Origin: Xiphydria camelus
Lineage: Eukaryota; Arthropoda; Insecta; Hymenoptera; Xiphydriidae
Reading direction: 5' to 3'
Length of the DNA stretch: 64,000 bases
Assembly (NCBI GenBank): GCA_963678675.1
Contig: OY783200.1
Coordinates: 11,023,431 to 11,087,430, forward strand
The notes beneath the pieces were generated by a model, which saw only the letters and a program-made list of their open reading frames with translations, did not search any database and had not been told where the DNA came from. Of the stretch, positions 19,480 through 32,014 are shown piece after piece (the first letter of the stretch is position 1; each line of letters opens with the position of its first letter). Made by a program: the position numbers and the translations under genes.

Positions 19480-20315
19480 ATGGTGGTTACTCGAGAAAGG
19501 TCACGACTCCAATCGCAGACTACACGAGCTCCGTATAGCCGGCCATTCAACGCGGTAAAATCCGGAAAACTGAAAATGTACAAACGAAATACAAACAACT
19601 CACAAGTAACTCTGCGCCCTCTCGTCTGGCTTCTCATGTCATCTTACGGAAACGCCCAAAAAAGGGTCCTAAACGCTAGATTTGCGACACTGCGCCGCCT
19701 CAGAATACGAACAATAGCTTTCATCGCCCGAAGAAACCCTCTCGAGCAACACACAACAGACGCCCTCTGCACAGTCTAAACAGCGATTGATTTTTGCGTA
19801 ATTTTTCTTCAGTTTTAAGTTAATAACTATAACATGTGCGATCAAGAGTAGATCTCCTCGAGGTCATAAATCCCGAAGGCACTACTGCGTGACACGAATA
19901 GTGACCGAAAACGTAGAGTGGTGGTTTTAAACCGTATCGGTTAATTGCAATGATTTAATACTGCACTCACAATATTACTGGTGATTATATTGGATTCAAA
20001 GAGATACAGTAATTCCGTGATGTAGCCGTGGTTTACAATTAGATATACTGAGAGGTAGTTTTTAGTGAAATGTGTGGGACTGCGAACGCATTTGTAACCC
20101 CCATTCACCAAAACATATCTAACGCCTACCTCGCTGTTGCGACCGATGTACAGATGATATCTAGTGCGTTACTTAGGTTGCGATAATAGTGAGCCTCGTC
20201 GCGTGAATGACAGTCGCACGGCGGCCTGGCGCTCCAGCCTCGCAAAATCGACACATGTGGCTTGCCTAGCAAAGGCGATAGTCTACGTACGGTAGAGAGC
20301 GGTGGAATGGGGTAT
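19480..20315. other. Unassigned stretch between repeats
   Basis: Moderately GC-rich DNA. A 99-residue frame at 19480-19779 resembles nothing I know. No RNA gene is seen. Confidence 0.3.
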
Positions 20316-22071
20316 AGTCCAGTAAACGAAGCTCTGAAATACGACTTTTTGAGAACCAGGCTGCGTTTTGGTTTAACGTTGTCATTTGACCTTATAAAGC
20401 TCTGGGTGAAGTATCGCGGTTTTTCCTCCACGGGTTATGGTTGAAAAACAATAACAAATACCATAAAAATGGGTTATTCGAGAATAACTCGAAAACTAAG
20501 CGAGATATCGAAAAAAATTTGAATCCAAAATTGTAGAGCTTAAAATTCTCTATAAAAAAGGTTCACACAGTTTACCCCCACTCCCCATGGTTCACCCTCT
20601 AGAGCCGCGCGAACGTTGGGGGGAAAAAAAAATCGTAAAACATAGAAAATTTAACATTTTCGAATGCTTCTTTTTTTAAATTGCTTAAGAAGTTCTCTAC
20701 TTTTTAAATAAAATTATATTTTTTTTCTTCATGCAATTGTTTAAAAACTGTCAAGTAAATAAACGATATCTCTCGATATATTGAATTAATGTTTCTTCTT
20801 TGTGTTCCATAATTTTGTTAGTTAAATTCCCTACATATTACATTCGGATCATTTTTTTGTAATTGGCGTAATTTTTGAAATATCTGCGTTTTAAAAAATT
20901 GCTTTTTCAACTACTTGGTGCGTCCGGAGAACCGCTGGTGCTACACATATAGTCTATGCTGCGCCGTTCACCCTTCTTTCCCCCCATGAATGGCACGGAT
21001 CCGTGCCACACCGAGCCTTACCGCCCACTTAACACGGCCCGGCAGGGACCACATGTGGCAGGGACCGTCGCGGACGGGGTTCAACGCTTCCGATCCTTTC
21101 CGTCAAACGACGGGACAGTCATAAAGACTAGAGTCTGTGTTCCGTCGCACACCTTTTCCGGAAAAGGTTAATTAACGGACGGATCGAAATAAGTCGTTTC
21201 CCGCAATACCTATTCTAATAAACAATGTTCCGTCTTTGCGCGACGGACTACGCGCCAAATTAATCTTGCGTGGTGGGTTTAGGATGAATAAAATTATACC
21301 AATTTGTAAGGGAAAACAAACAATGCATTAACTTTATTTGCGAGCTGTTCCGGTCGCTCGGGGGTTTTCGAACGTACTGGTCGCTCTTCGACCCCGTGGC
21401 AATGAGGAACTTTCCCGGATCTAATTTATGGCTCAAAGGGCCCGAGGAGTGTCGAATTTCTCCCTCACACCGGTCTACGGCCCAAATGCGAAGAGCATTT
21501 GGGCGAATATGCGACAGACAATTTATTAATAATTTATTAATTCGTAGTGGTCACACGGGGTCCAGTGGACCCCATGGTAATAAAATATACATTTTTCTCA
21601 TAAAAAGTTTTTATCACTTTATTTTACACGTTCAAAACCAACCTATTTGATTGTACGAGTTTCATGAAAATTAATATCTTCAAACTGTAAAATAAATATA
21701 CTTTTTTCAAAACTCGTTTTAATACTGTTTTTTTTCTTAAAAGTATATTATTTTAAGAGTGAAACGCAGGAAGTTCTTTACTCTATCTCAACAATTGAAA
21801 CTTTGATGAATATTCCTATTCCTCCTTTTTTTTTCTCTTTCAATAGAAGATTTCGTATGCATTGAATTGCAAGTAATACAGTTATTTTTTTCACTTCTGT
21901 ACGGATAGCCACTTGGTGTTCCATCTTTTCCACTGCACTGGGACAGCCTGTTAGAGGAACTAGCATGTGTATCCGAGTGCTTGCTTTAAGCATGCTTATT
22001 TAAAAGCATGCTTAAAAGTAGCATGCTCATATCGAGCAAGTGTAGCCGTTAAAAGAGCATGCTTTTTTTAA

Positions 22072-22760
22072 CCCGTAACCGGTGACGTACCTTTTTTGTT
22101 TCATAAACACCGATGTGGAGTCTCAGAGACTCCTCTTGCAAAAGTGGGCTGTCAAACTCGACTTTCTTTTTTTTAGTAAATAGCACTGTAATTATCTTTT
22201 TATGTATATATTTAGAAGATGTTTTAGCATATTTCACTCAGGAATACTAACTGTTGCCTTTACAGAACATCATATTAAAAAATTGAGCCATTCTATTACA
22301 AGTGAAATACTGGCATATATAATATATTATATATAAGACACGGAAATTGATGCGTAAAGATAAAGAAAAACTGGATAATATAAGAATCTTGGAAGAATCG
22401 AGCGACAATGAAGAATATTCCAGTGACGACAGCTACAATTTTGAACTTGACGATGACTCAAGTAGTGATGGGTCAAGTAGTGATGGGGCAGATGATAACG
22501 ACAATGAAACAGGTAAGATTACATTTATTTTCATTTTTATTTGTGTAGTAAAATTCAGTATGTTGGTGAGTTCTAAAAGTGACCATTGTCGCATTTTCGA
22601 AAACTCAAGACATTGGTAAATACCAAACCAATACCATACCATTGGTATTTTGTTACAGGAGCAGTTTTGTCAACTACATAAGGACAACCTCAAGTTCCAG
22701 CTGCTAATCCTGCAGTAGGCGCAACACAAATGTTTTCCTGTTTTTGTTATTTTAATCTAA
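22072..22760 (+). pseudogene. piggyBac-like relic (terminus and acidic N-terminus)
   Basis: TTAA followed by CCCGTAACCGGTGACGTACC at 22069-22092 looks like a piggyBac terminus, followed by the palindromic GGAGTCTCAGAGACTCC at about 22115. From 22347 an ORF begins MRKDKEKLDNIRILEESSDN and is very rich in D, E and S, as is usual in piggyBac transposase N-termini. It reaches a GTAAG donor at about 22514. A second candidate exon at 22661 (GAVLSTT) has a stop. The catalytic domain is missing. Confidence 0.45.
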
Positions 22761-23893
22761 GAGTTCGAATATTTTATTTGTTGCCTATTAAAATAAAGAT
22801 TTTCTTTGCATCCTTTATAGTTTTTTTTTACATACAGTTTGGCCTAAACGCTGACGTTTCATACCTATCGCTCGAGCGCCTGCCGGAGCGGAGTCGATAA
22901 GGAAAGGTTGGAAATAAACATGCAGAGTTCCGAACTGCCCAGCTCTGTTATAGCATCTCTAAGAAGATCTTATCGCACATCGTACATAAACTTATCGAGT
23001 TTCTCACATCTTCCGAAAAATCAATTAAAATATACTTGTCACGGATCCGTGTCGACGAAGATTAAGAGTCGATGATATGATCATTAATAATTATACGTGA
23101 TATTTTTTACTAATACTTTTTTACATTTTAATTCATGTATCTTTGATAGATATAAGAACAAAATATCAGTAAATAATTATTTATTTGAATTTATTGTAAT
23201 TGAAAAATATTAGTTTTCATAAATATACACAGTATAAAATGTTCGCCCTTGCATACAAAAATTGCGTGTTAAAATTTAAATTAAACAATTCTTTCGTTTT
23301 CACGTGTAAATTAAACACAATAAAATATAAATCTGTAAAAATTCATAGTTTAATCGCCGAGAATTTTAACACAGCTTGGTATTACTTTTATCATACATCT
23401 GTATAGCTCTTTTCAACACACTATATACATATGTTAAATTATATATTAAATTATTAACATATGTTTATTATTTATACATATGTTAAATTTGACCCACAAT
23501 TTTGTACTGTGTATTTTAATTACATTTACATTTAAAACCGAAATTTAATGAAACATGGAATTCTTGAACTTTTATTTTGTCAAATGTATTGCATTGAAAT
23601 TATTGTTATAATTAGGCATTAAAGTTTTATTGAATAATTATTATAATATTCCATTAACACAAATAAACAACCTAAATTTCATGAAGCTGTCTTACAATGC
23701 CATCTCATGCTCTCACTCGCACTCGTGCGCATGAATAATAAAATGTTAGCTTTGCTAAAATGACGTATGTAGGCCTGGGGGCTCTGGGATCTTACTCTAT
23801 AGCACATTTTTGCACACTAGATCGACAGTTGTGGAATAGGCCTACTGGGGAAACCACAATTTAAAAAACGCGCCGTTTACTAGTGGAAACGAG

Positions 23894-24031
23894 TACAATT
23901 ATTGAAGAGGTAAGTGGATGAAAGAGTTATGTCCGAATGTAACTTCTGGTAAAGCGACCTACAAACTCAAATATCTCTGAACCAACTTTTTGCTACATAA
24001 CCCCTTCATCCACTTACCTCTTCAATTATTA
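23894..24031. repeat. Inverted repeat of about 37 bp
   Basis: ACAATTATTGAAGAGGTAAG at 23894 recurs in complement ending at 24031, continuing through GTGGATGAAAGAGTTATGT. The spacer is about 60 bases. Probably a small foldback. Confidence 0.55.
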
Positions 24032-25489
24032 GGTGTACAACTTTGCGTCCACTGTTTTCCGCTATCTATTACGTTAGAAAAACGGCGGAAGCAAAGTTGT
24101 TTCATTTTCATTAATTTATTTCGACTTGTTCAACCACACCAATTAACTCGTTAAAATTATGTCATAGTTTAATCATGCTTGAATCTATAATAAAAAAACG
24201 GCGGCGGTGGTATTTTTAATATGTTAAATAACAATCATTGAAAAATTCAAACTTGTTATTTTACTTTATTTATGAGCGAAACAATCCGATACTTTTTTTT
24301 TATAACATAGTTAATATGATGGTGCATAATATATTTTGCTGTGCGAAAGCGGTCCAGGTTAGAGAAGTTTAAACGGAGGAGAGCGAGGCCCAGGAAGGAA
24401 CGGACTCGAGTGGAGTATCCACCATCCATGGGGGGGAAAGAAGAAGGGGGAAGTGTGAATGGCGCAGAGACATAGACTATATATGTAGCACCAGCGGTTC
24501 TCCGGACGCACCAAGTAGTTGAAAAAGCAATTTTTTAAAACGCAGATATTTCAAAAATTACGCCAATTACAAAAAAATGATCCGAATGTAATATGTAGGG
24601 AATTTAACTAACAAAATTATGGAACACAAAGAAGAAACATTAATTCAATATATCGAGAGATATCGTTTATTTACTTGACAGTTTTTAAACAATTGCATGA
24701 AGAAAAAAAATATAATTTTATTTAAAAAGTAGAGAACTTCTTAAGCAATTTAAAAAAAGAAGCATTCGAAAATGTTAAATTTTCTATGTTTTACGATTTT
24801 TTTTTCCCCCAACGTTCGCGCAGCTCTAGAGGATGAACCGTGGGGAGTGGGGGTAAACTGTGTGAACATTTTTTATAGAGAATTTTAAGCTCTACAATTT
24901 TGGATTTAAATTTTTTTCGATATCTCGCTTAGTTTTCGAGTTACTCTCGAATAACCCATTTTTATGGTATTTGTTATTGTTTTTCAACCATAACCCGTGG
25001 AGGAAAAACCGCGATACTTCACCCAGAGCTTTATAAGGTCAAATAACAACGTTAAACCAAAACGCAGCCTGGTTCTCAAAAAGTCGTATTTCAGAGCTTC
25101 GTTTACTGGACTAGTAGAGTTGAGAGCGGTGTACTGGGGCAGGGTCGAGAGTGCTGTATGAGTGAGTCACGGTCGGAAGCGCTGGAGTGTGTGGGTTTCG
25201 TTACGGACCTCGTGTCGGGCGCGCGATTTTAGTACCCTCAGCATAAAAGTTTCACTTCAAAAAGTGTTTAGGATTTTTATCATTGAAAATGTTTATGTTC
25301 CCGTATATGGGGGGACATTTCTAGGTTTTCGACGAGTCAGTTTAAGACGGATATGTCGCCCTCCCTACTCTAGCGCTCTCGTGCGTGCGCCACCGGAAAG
25401 CCCTCACTCTAGCGCTCTCAACCGTGTGTATGTAATAGACTGAGTGTGGGTACGGGTGATGGTACTATTAGAGCGAAGGCTCGTGTATA

Positions 25490-28090
25490 CCCCCCCTCCC
25501 CCCCCCCCCCATGGGAATTTCTGACTCACATATTTTTTTGTTGGTATTGCCATGTAGTTAAAGGTTTTAGTTGTTTGCCTCTTGTCAATTACAGCATATC
25601 CCGGAAAAACGTGGAAAACCACAGTGTTCCGTCGCAGTGTGCGACGGAATTCGGAAGGTCGATTCATACCCCTTAATAGCGTCTGTAGATTACAAGTTCC
25701 AAGTTCTAGAAATTCTATTGACATCACAATAGAACAGACAATCAATTGATATGCCAAATGCACCGGCGGCATAGTGGGTTACAGCAGAAATTTCCGGGCA
25801 TATGCACGATGGTGTATTACAAGGTATAACGCGCGGTTTACGTGCTAAATATGTAGAATTGGCATTTGAAAAAGCAAGTATGTTACATACATCAGATTCC
25901 TCTCACCGAGACATGCAAATAGGAGAAATGAAACGAAGTGAGCAAAGTGTCTTGAAAGTAATTGAAGCTATTGAGTAATATATCAATCCGTTTGAAGTTG
26001 ACGAGAAGGATTCTCTGTTCTGTTTATTATCTGGAAGGCCTGCACCTGAATCGGTGGAAGAAGATTTACTCAATGTATATATTCTGGGGAAAGCTGCCTA
26101 CAACACTTTCCTACAAGACAGATTTATTTTAAAGAATACAAAATTTCATGAACCACTGAAGAGACAAAAGCTTAAACTAAACCACTAAAACCGCTAAAAC
26201 TTTTAAGAGTATTCAAGAGAAGATAATTGTTACGTCCTCTCAAAACAGATTAGTTGAGATAAGAGCAGAAAGAAATATTTTTGGTCGAGCTTTGCTCCTG
26301 TCCCAGGAACGTCAAATTAGCCTAGCGATGCTGTTATCCTATCCATTAGGACCAGTACCATGGGCATTAGCAACTGTTGATGGGCGTCCTACAAAAACAG
26401 ACAAGGCCAAACTACTCCATGCTTTGGAGATCAAGGGTGCGGTAAATGAACCTCCTAAGGTTAAAGAATGCATTTATATGATTGATGGCATGGCTTACTT
26501 TCAAGCTCTCAGTAATATTCCAGAAACCTTTGGTGAGCTCGCCGAGATAGTCTTAAGCCGCTTTCCAAAATGCAAGAGGATAGATTTCGTGACGGATACT
26601 TACGCAGATGTATCTATTAAAAACATTGAGGGACTAAGAAGGGGCCGTGGAGATACCTAAGACCAAGATTCCTCGGGATTGGAAAAAATTCCTCAGTAAT
26701 GGCAAAAACAAGGAACAACTTGTCAACCTTCTACATAATGAATGGAAACAAGACATATATGCCCACTATTTTCATGGTAGAAATCTTTACTCATCACAAC
26801 ATAATGATCAGTGCATGTTGTTTACTAGCGAAGACGGTTCAACTGTGAATTATACGATACAAGAAGAGCTATGCTCTTCACAAGAGCAGGCGGATACTAA
26901 AATTACATTACATTGCTTTCATGCTTCTCAATCCTGTCAAGACAATTTGCCTATCAGAATTAGATCACCAGACACAGATGTTTTTATGTTGTTGTTAAGT
27001 TACGCCAACGAAATTGAAAACGTGTTACTGTTTGATACAGGAACTAGAAACAAACGAAGGGTCATTAATGTCACCATCATTTCTCGGGATTTAGGTGTAG
27101 CAACGAGCCATGCTACCAGTTCATTTGTTCGTCATGGAAAGTTGTCAGTAAAATCTGAATTGGAAGTTTTCGAAATTCGTGCCTATCCTTAGATCATTAG
27201 GATCATCACTTACAATTACAGACATGTTACAGAGAGGAATTCGTCTGTTGCCTGTACAGTGATAAGGGATACACAGATATAAATAAGCTACGGTACGATT
27301 TGTTCACACAAAAATACTCTCCCACAATGACATTTGCATTACCAAATACACAAGGTGTCGAATTGAGTCTACTACCTCATTGCAAAGCTTCACTTGAAAA
27401 GCACATCAGTCGTGCAAATTACCAGTGCCTCAATGGATAGATATATGGGGATGGGAAAATATATGGAACAATGCACATGTCGCTAAATCCATACTACCAA
27501 CTACAGTGGGACATGGCTGGAAGATGGAGAATGGACAACTGAAATTTGATTGGATTAAAGGGGATCCGTTGCTGCACAAATTAACCGACGTTATGGAAAG
27601 CTTTCATCCAGATGAGTTTGAAGATGGAGATGATCCAGAAGTAGTTAACTTAGCCGATATAGTACATGAGGATGAAGAAGGAGACTGCTGATTACAGATG
27701 CTGTTATAAAATGAAATACTCTTATTTAATTTTGAGGTTGAAAGTCAATTTTCATTATTATAACTAGAATGTTTTCGTTTATATTCACATAATGAGAATT
27801 TTGTGTTAAGGTTCATATTTACAATACAAAATGGAAGAATATGTAACTAAAAACTCAGGGAAGAATTCCTGCACAAAATATTATTTATAAACATACCTTC
27901 TTCAACGAAAAATTTTAATGAAATGAGAATTAATTGAAAAAGAGTCATTTTCTCCGTGTTTTCGTGGTTTTTCATGTTTTTTCGGGATATGCTGTAATTG
28001 ACAAGAGGCAAACAACTAAAACCTTAAACTAGATGGCAATACCAACAAAAAAATATGTGAGTCAGAAATTACCACGGGGGGGGGGGGGGG
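25490..28090 (+). mobile_element. DNA element with poly-C/poly-G termini carrying a nuclease-like gene
   Basis: The left end is a run of about 20 C (one T) followed by ATGGGAATTTCTGACTCACA. The right end is the complement, ending in 15 G. Similarity between the ends extends about 135 bp (25490-25625 and 27955-28090). A broken plus-strand gene fills most of the interior. A terminus made of a homopolymer is unusual. No target duplication can be defined because of the runs. Confidence 0.65.
25770..27691 (+). pseudogene. Broken gene of the transposon-associated FEN/PIN-nuclease-like family
   Basis: Collinear pieces in three frames form one protein. First 'HDGVLQGITRGLRAKYVELA' to a stop at about 25976. 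Then 'PFEVDEKDSLFCLLSGRPAP' and 'FHEPLKRQKLKL'. Then 26292-26660 with 'LSYPLGPVPWALATVDGRPT', 'MIDGMAYFQALSNIPETFGE' and 'DFVTDTYADVSIKNIEGLRR'. Then 26647-27192 with 'RDWKKFLSNGKNKEQLVNLL', 'EQADTKITLHCFHA' and 'IRSPDTDVFMLLLSY'. Finally 'WIDIWGWENIWNNAHVA' to the stop at 27691. This resembles a multicopy metazoan family I know only as uncharacterised. The spaced acidic motifs (IDGMA, EQADT, SPDTDV) resemble FEN/XPG-type nucleases, which is my inference. At least three frameshifts or stops and one small deletion make it non-functional. Confidence 0.7.
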
Positions 28091-28531
28091 TTCATATTGG
28101 TAGCTCATGGTCTATATGTAGTGGTACGGGTGGTGAGCAGCTACGCGGGACGAAGAAAGAAGAACGAGCTCGAAAAAAGACCTCTATTCGGCGAAAACTG
28201 AACAATACAAATGCGTATGATCGGTGTGAACGGCTTGGCTACTGGCGCGTCTCCTCGCGCCGCACAGTGGGGCGAACGGCCTGTTTCGCTGGTCAAAAGT
28301 CGAAAATCGAAGGTTTGAATTTTCATGTTAGTTCATCACAATTTCACAGAGGGGCTTCGGTGCATCGAAATCCGCAATAAATAGGTCGAAAGGTTGCATA
28401 CCTGACCCTCTACGTCATTTCAAAGTTTGCGCTCGACAACGCGCACGTGTTACTTTCGGACAACGTGTTTAATACGTAAACTAAAATCGTCAATATTTTG
28501 AGAACAAAGTGTTCGATTTAAATAATTCAAA

Positions 28532-31419
28532 ATGGATACTGATCGTGAAGGTATGTATAATAATAATATATAATTGAATTAACGCAATATTGTTCATTTG
28601 TTTACTTCCATTATTATTGAAAATTACACTGCAATTCCCATAAATGCACCTTTTTTCTAAATTTAATTGGAGCTAAGTTTTTTGCTACACGTTGCTACGC
28701 CATGTTTCTTTCACAAAAATGTTCATTGAAGTGTCTAGTTTTTGTATGCGAAGTAACTCGCTCCCGATTTCTCCCGAAAAAAAAGATACAGCTGTTAGAG
28801 TCACGTGCTGCATACTTTCAGCGCGCAGCAGGTAGTAACGCAGCCTAATGGCTTATCCTCTTACCTGAATAAACCCTTAGACTTGTAAATAAATATATTT
28901 ATATATCTATGTATCTTATTTTTTCAATACAATATGTGTATAAGTGTATTTCGTTTTTTTTCCAGAAATTACTTGCGAAAGTATAACTTGTACACGACGA
29001 CAAATTTTTTTATATATCAAAGAGGAATGGAAGTCTCCGCAGAAAAAGCAATTTGAACTTCTGGAGAATAAATTTTCCTTATTAAAAGGCTGTCCTTTTT
29101 TAATTTCTACGGAATAATCCAAAGTTGTGAGCAATGTCATTTCACACTTGAAGTCGAGATGGAAAGCTGCTCACTCTACGTTGGATCATTTTTACGACAC
29201 TTACGGGAGTTGGCTTGATGTGGCCATTACTGTAAAAGTTCGTGAAGTTTGTATGATAATAAAAAAATTACTGATTTTTTAACATAACAATGAATACTTA
29301 TTTTTAAGTACTGTAATTTTAGAATGGAAACGTCAGCCCATGTAAAACTCATGTTTCAACTTCAAGCGAAACATCGTCTTCAATTGGCAGGCCATCCGTT
29401 GAATTTTCGGCATGCAGTGATCGGTCTAAGCGCAGAAAAGCCAGCGATATTCGAAAATCGCTAAATACTGAAGAACTGGCTTTAGCTACTGAAATGAATC
29501 TTCGCTCTTCTGGTCCCCATGCTGCAGCAAAAGTAGTCAAGGATGTAACAAGTACTACTCCTACTCGGGCTTCGAAATACATCGCTTCGATGACCTCGAC
29601 ATCTGGCAAAAAACGTAAAGAAATCACGGCTGATTCTGCTCTAAATTTAATCATCAAGGGAAAATTGTCACGCGATACTTATAACAGCATTAGAGAAGCA
29701 GTGAATGATAATAGAGACGCTTCTGTTCTTCCCAGCTATTATAAAATTAAAGTGGCTAAATCGCGTTGTTATCCACCACAGAATTTCATTTGCGTAACTG
29801 AGACAAGCGCGATAGTTTCTTTGCAGGCCTTACTTGATCATACTGCGTCACGGTTATTGCAAGCACAAGCTGATGTAATAAAATGTACTGATGAATCAGT
29901 AACTGAAAACTTAAAATTGTTTTTAAAATGGGGACTTGATGGTTCATCTTGTCAGCAGTACAAACCAAAATTTGAGGAAAGTGAAAGTTCTGATGCTCAC
30001 ATTTTTTTCACGTCAGTCGTGCCATTAAAACTGATATCGGTTAACAATCCTTCTGACGAAGAAATATCCATTTGGAATAATCCAAAGCCATCATCGACAC
30101 GTTACTGCAGACCACTTCGCTTGCAATTTCAAAAAGAAACAGTGCAATTAACACTATCAGAAAAAGAATGCGTTGAAAACCAAATCTCCAATCTCGCTTC
30201 TTTCAATACTGTTTTTCTTGATAGAAATATCGAAATTCATTATGAATTGTCTTTTACAATGATAGACGGAAAGGTTAAAAACGCGATTACTGATACAAGT
30301 TCGGCACAAAGATGTTATATTTGTAAGTTAACGTCAAAAGATTTTAACAAGTTAGAACTTGTTAATACGAAAGCATGTAATCCAGAGTATTTGCAGTTCG
30401 AAATTGCCTCTTTGCATGCCTGGATTCGGTTCATGGAGTGGATGTTGCATTTAGCGTATAAAGTCAATGGCAATGGAAAATGGCAAGCTCGTTCTGCCGA
30501 AGATAAACAACGAGCATCTGATCGTAAGATTCATATTCAAAGAGAATTTAAAAAAGTCTTAGGGTTAAATATTGATGCTTCAAAACAGGGTGCAGGTAAT
30601 ACCAATTATGGGGACACTGCTCGACGATTTTTTGAACACGTTCCTTTAGCAGCTAAAATTCTCAATATTGACGAGCACTTTATAGCGAATTGTAAAGTAA
30701 TTTTACAAACTATATCGTGTGGTTTTGCAGTCAATATTGAAAATTTTAAAAAATATTGCTTGGATGTTGCAAAAAAATACGTTGAATTGTATTCTTTTTA
30801 CTCAATGCCAACATCGGTACACATTGTATAAATGCACGGAGCTGAAATAATCGAAAGGGCCCCATTATCTATCGGGCAATTATCTGAGGATGCGCAAGAA
30901 GCAAGAAACAAGGATACCGTATGTCTGACAGCAAGCGCAACAGGAGCTGTGACCTGAAAATTTGACTTCGGCAGTGTTTGGAGGATGCTCGAGTCACTCA
31001 TAAACGCTGCTCGCGCAGCGTAAGGGCGAAAAGTGTCAAAATGTCTGATTTCTCGATAGCTGTTAATTATTTCTTATTTCTGAGTGACTTGAGCACCCTC
31101 CAAACACTGCCGAAGTCAAATTTTAGGTTACAGCTCCTGTTGCGCTTGCTGTCAGACATACGGTATACGTCGCTATCGCGAAAATTTTGCAAGAAAATGT
31201 TCACGTGAAAAAACTATGTTTGATATGTTCCACCGTCTACTTGCTTCTTCGGATCCACTAATTACAAGTTTTGAAAAACTTAAGGTGACAGATAGCAAAC
31301 CTTTGCCTGCTGAAGTTATTGATCTGTTACTTCCGGTAGCAAATTTAAATATAAATAATACAGATTCTGATGTGGCAGGAGAAATTTCTGAGGATGACGA
31401 TTATGAATTCGATGTCTAA
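28532..31419 (+). pseudogene. Transib/RAG1-like transposase gene, three exons, broken
   Basis: Exons 28532-28550 (MDTDRE), 28966-29231 and 29323-31419 join in frame. Exon 3 shows the RAG1-core order: 'IWNNPKPSSTRYCRPLRLQF' (RAG1 has EEPKPNSELCCKPL), 'FTMIDGKVKNAITDTSSAQR' then 'CYICKLT' (RAG1 GTGYDEKL and YICTLC), 'LHAWIRFMEWMLHLAYKV', 'GAGNTNYGDTARRFFEHVPL', 'FYSMPTSVH' and 'IGQLSEDAQEARNK' (the region of the last catalytic Glu). The Asp of MIDGK and the Glu of LSED are present. Where RAG1 has its second catalytic Asp (LHCD) this protein has W; other insect copies may also, so I draw no conclusion. Breaks: a stop at about 29114, a TAA near 30830, and a 247-bp MITE at 30917-31163. Confidence 0.8.
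30917..31163. mobile_element. Foldback MITE inside the Transib transposase (TA duplication)
   Basis: Ends are CCGTATGTCTGACAGCAAGC and its complement, arms about 90 bp, with TA at 30915-30916 and 31164-31165. The transposase frame continues correctly on both sides if the element and one TA are left out (…EARNKD-IRRYREN…). This fits a Tc1/mariner-type insertion. Confidence 0.85.
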
Positions 31420-31519
31420 AAATAGTAGTAAGACTTTCGAAATTAAAATATTTTGTACCAATTTTATATGTGAATATAACAATAATAAATATTGAAAAAA
31501 TTGTATGAACGAAGTGTTA

Positions 31520-31700
31520 TTTTATTGTGCTTATTCGTAATCAGCGCCCCCGAAAACCATATAACACCGAGTTTGAGGTCGCTGCGTTAATTTTTTCCCA
31601 AAAAAGTATGTCACTTCCGGTCCGCCATTTTGAATTTTATAAATCTGATATCAGATTCATAATCAGGGCTCCCGAAAACCATATAATACTGATTTTCAAA
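31520..31700. repeat. Two-copy direct repeat in the Transib 3' region
   Basis: AATCAGCGCCCCCGAAAACC at about 31540 and AATCAGGGCTCCCGAAAACC at about 31661, each followed by ATATAAxACxGAxTTT. Probably subterminal repeats of the transposon. Confidence 0.6.
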
Positions 31701-31870
31701 CCGATTCATCAACTTTTCGACTTTTGGCCAGCGAAACAGGCCGTTCGCCCCGCCCGCGCCGGTAGCGTCGCTCGCCGAGAATGAGGGGCGACTTATTCTA
31801 TAATTTAAAATTAGATTACATGCAAAACGCCAGACGGCTAGATAAAACAATAAGGGAGATAATTCCGATG

Positions 31871-32014
31871 CTAAGACCCGGTTGTATAACATGCCGATAT
31901 ACTGCCCGATAGTGTTATCCTGCCGACAAGTCCGCTTTTGACGTATTTTGACTATAGCGTAAAGCGGACTTGTCGGCAGGAATAACACTATCGGCATGTG
32001 TACAACCGGCCCTA
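31871..32014. mobile_element. Hairpin MITE, Harbinger-like (TAA duplication)
   Basis: Starts GACCCGGTTGTATAACATGC, ends in ACAACCGGCCC, flanked by TAA on both sides. The arms are about 60 bp (CCGATAGTGTTATCCTGCCG). Same terminal type as 17863-18000 but different arm sequence. Confidence 0.7.

Larger units (their letters stand above)
20316..25115. mobile_element. Element with inverted arms of about 690 bp
   Basis: Bases 20316-20993 and 24422-25115 are highly similar in opposite orientation; landmarks are GCGTCCGGAGAACCGCTGGT and ATATCTCTCGATATATTGAA. The 3.4 kb between them holds a piggyBac-like relic and a smaller foldback, but no coding region belonging clearly to this family. A third partial copy is at 51036-51325, so the arm sequence is a dispersed repeat. 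I cannot name the superfamily. Confidence 0.7.
28263..31754 (+). mobile_element. Transib-type (RAG1-like) DNA transposon
   Basis: The left terminus is CACAGTGGGGCGAACGGCCT. Its complement (GGCCGTTCGCCCC) is at the right end, with homology continuing through CTGTTTCGCTGG. CGCGCCG flanks both ends (28256-28262 and 31755-31761), which contains a GC-rich duplication as expected for Transib. The last 5-7 bases of the right terminus are altered. The interior encodes a RAG1-like transposase. The start CACAGTG equals the consensus heptamer of V(D)J recombination signals. Confidence 0.8.
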
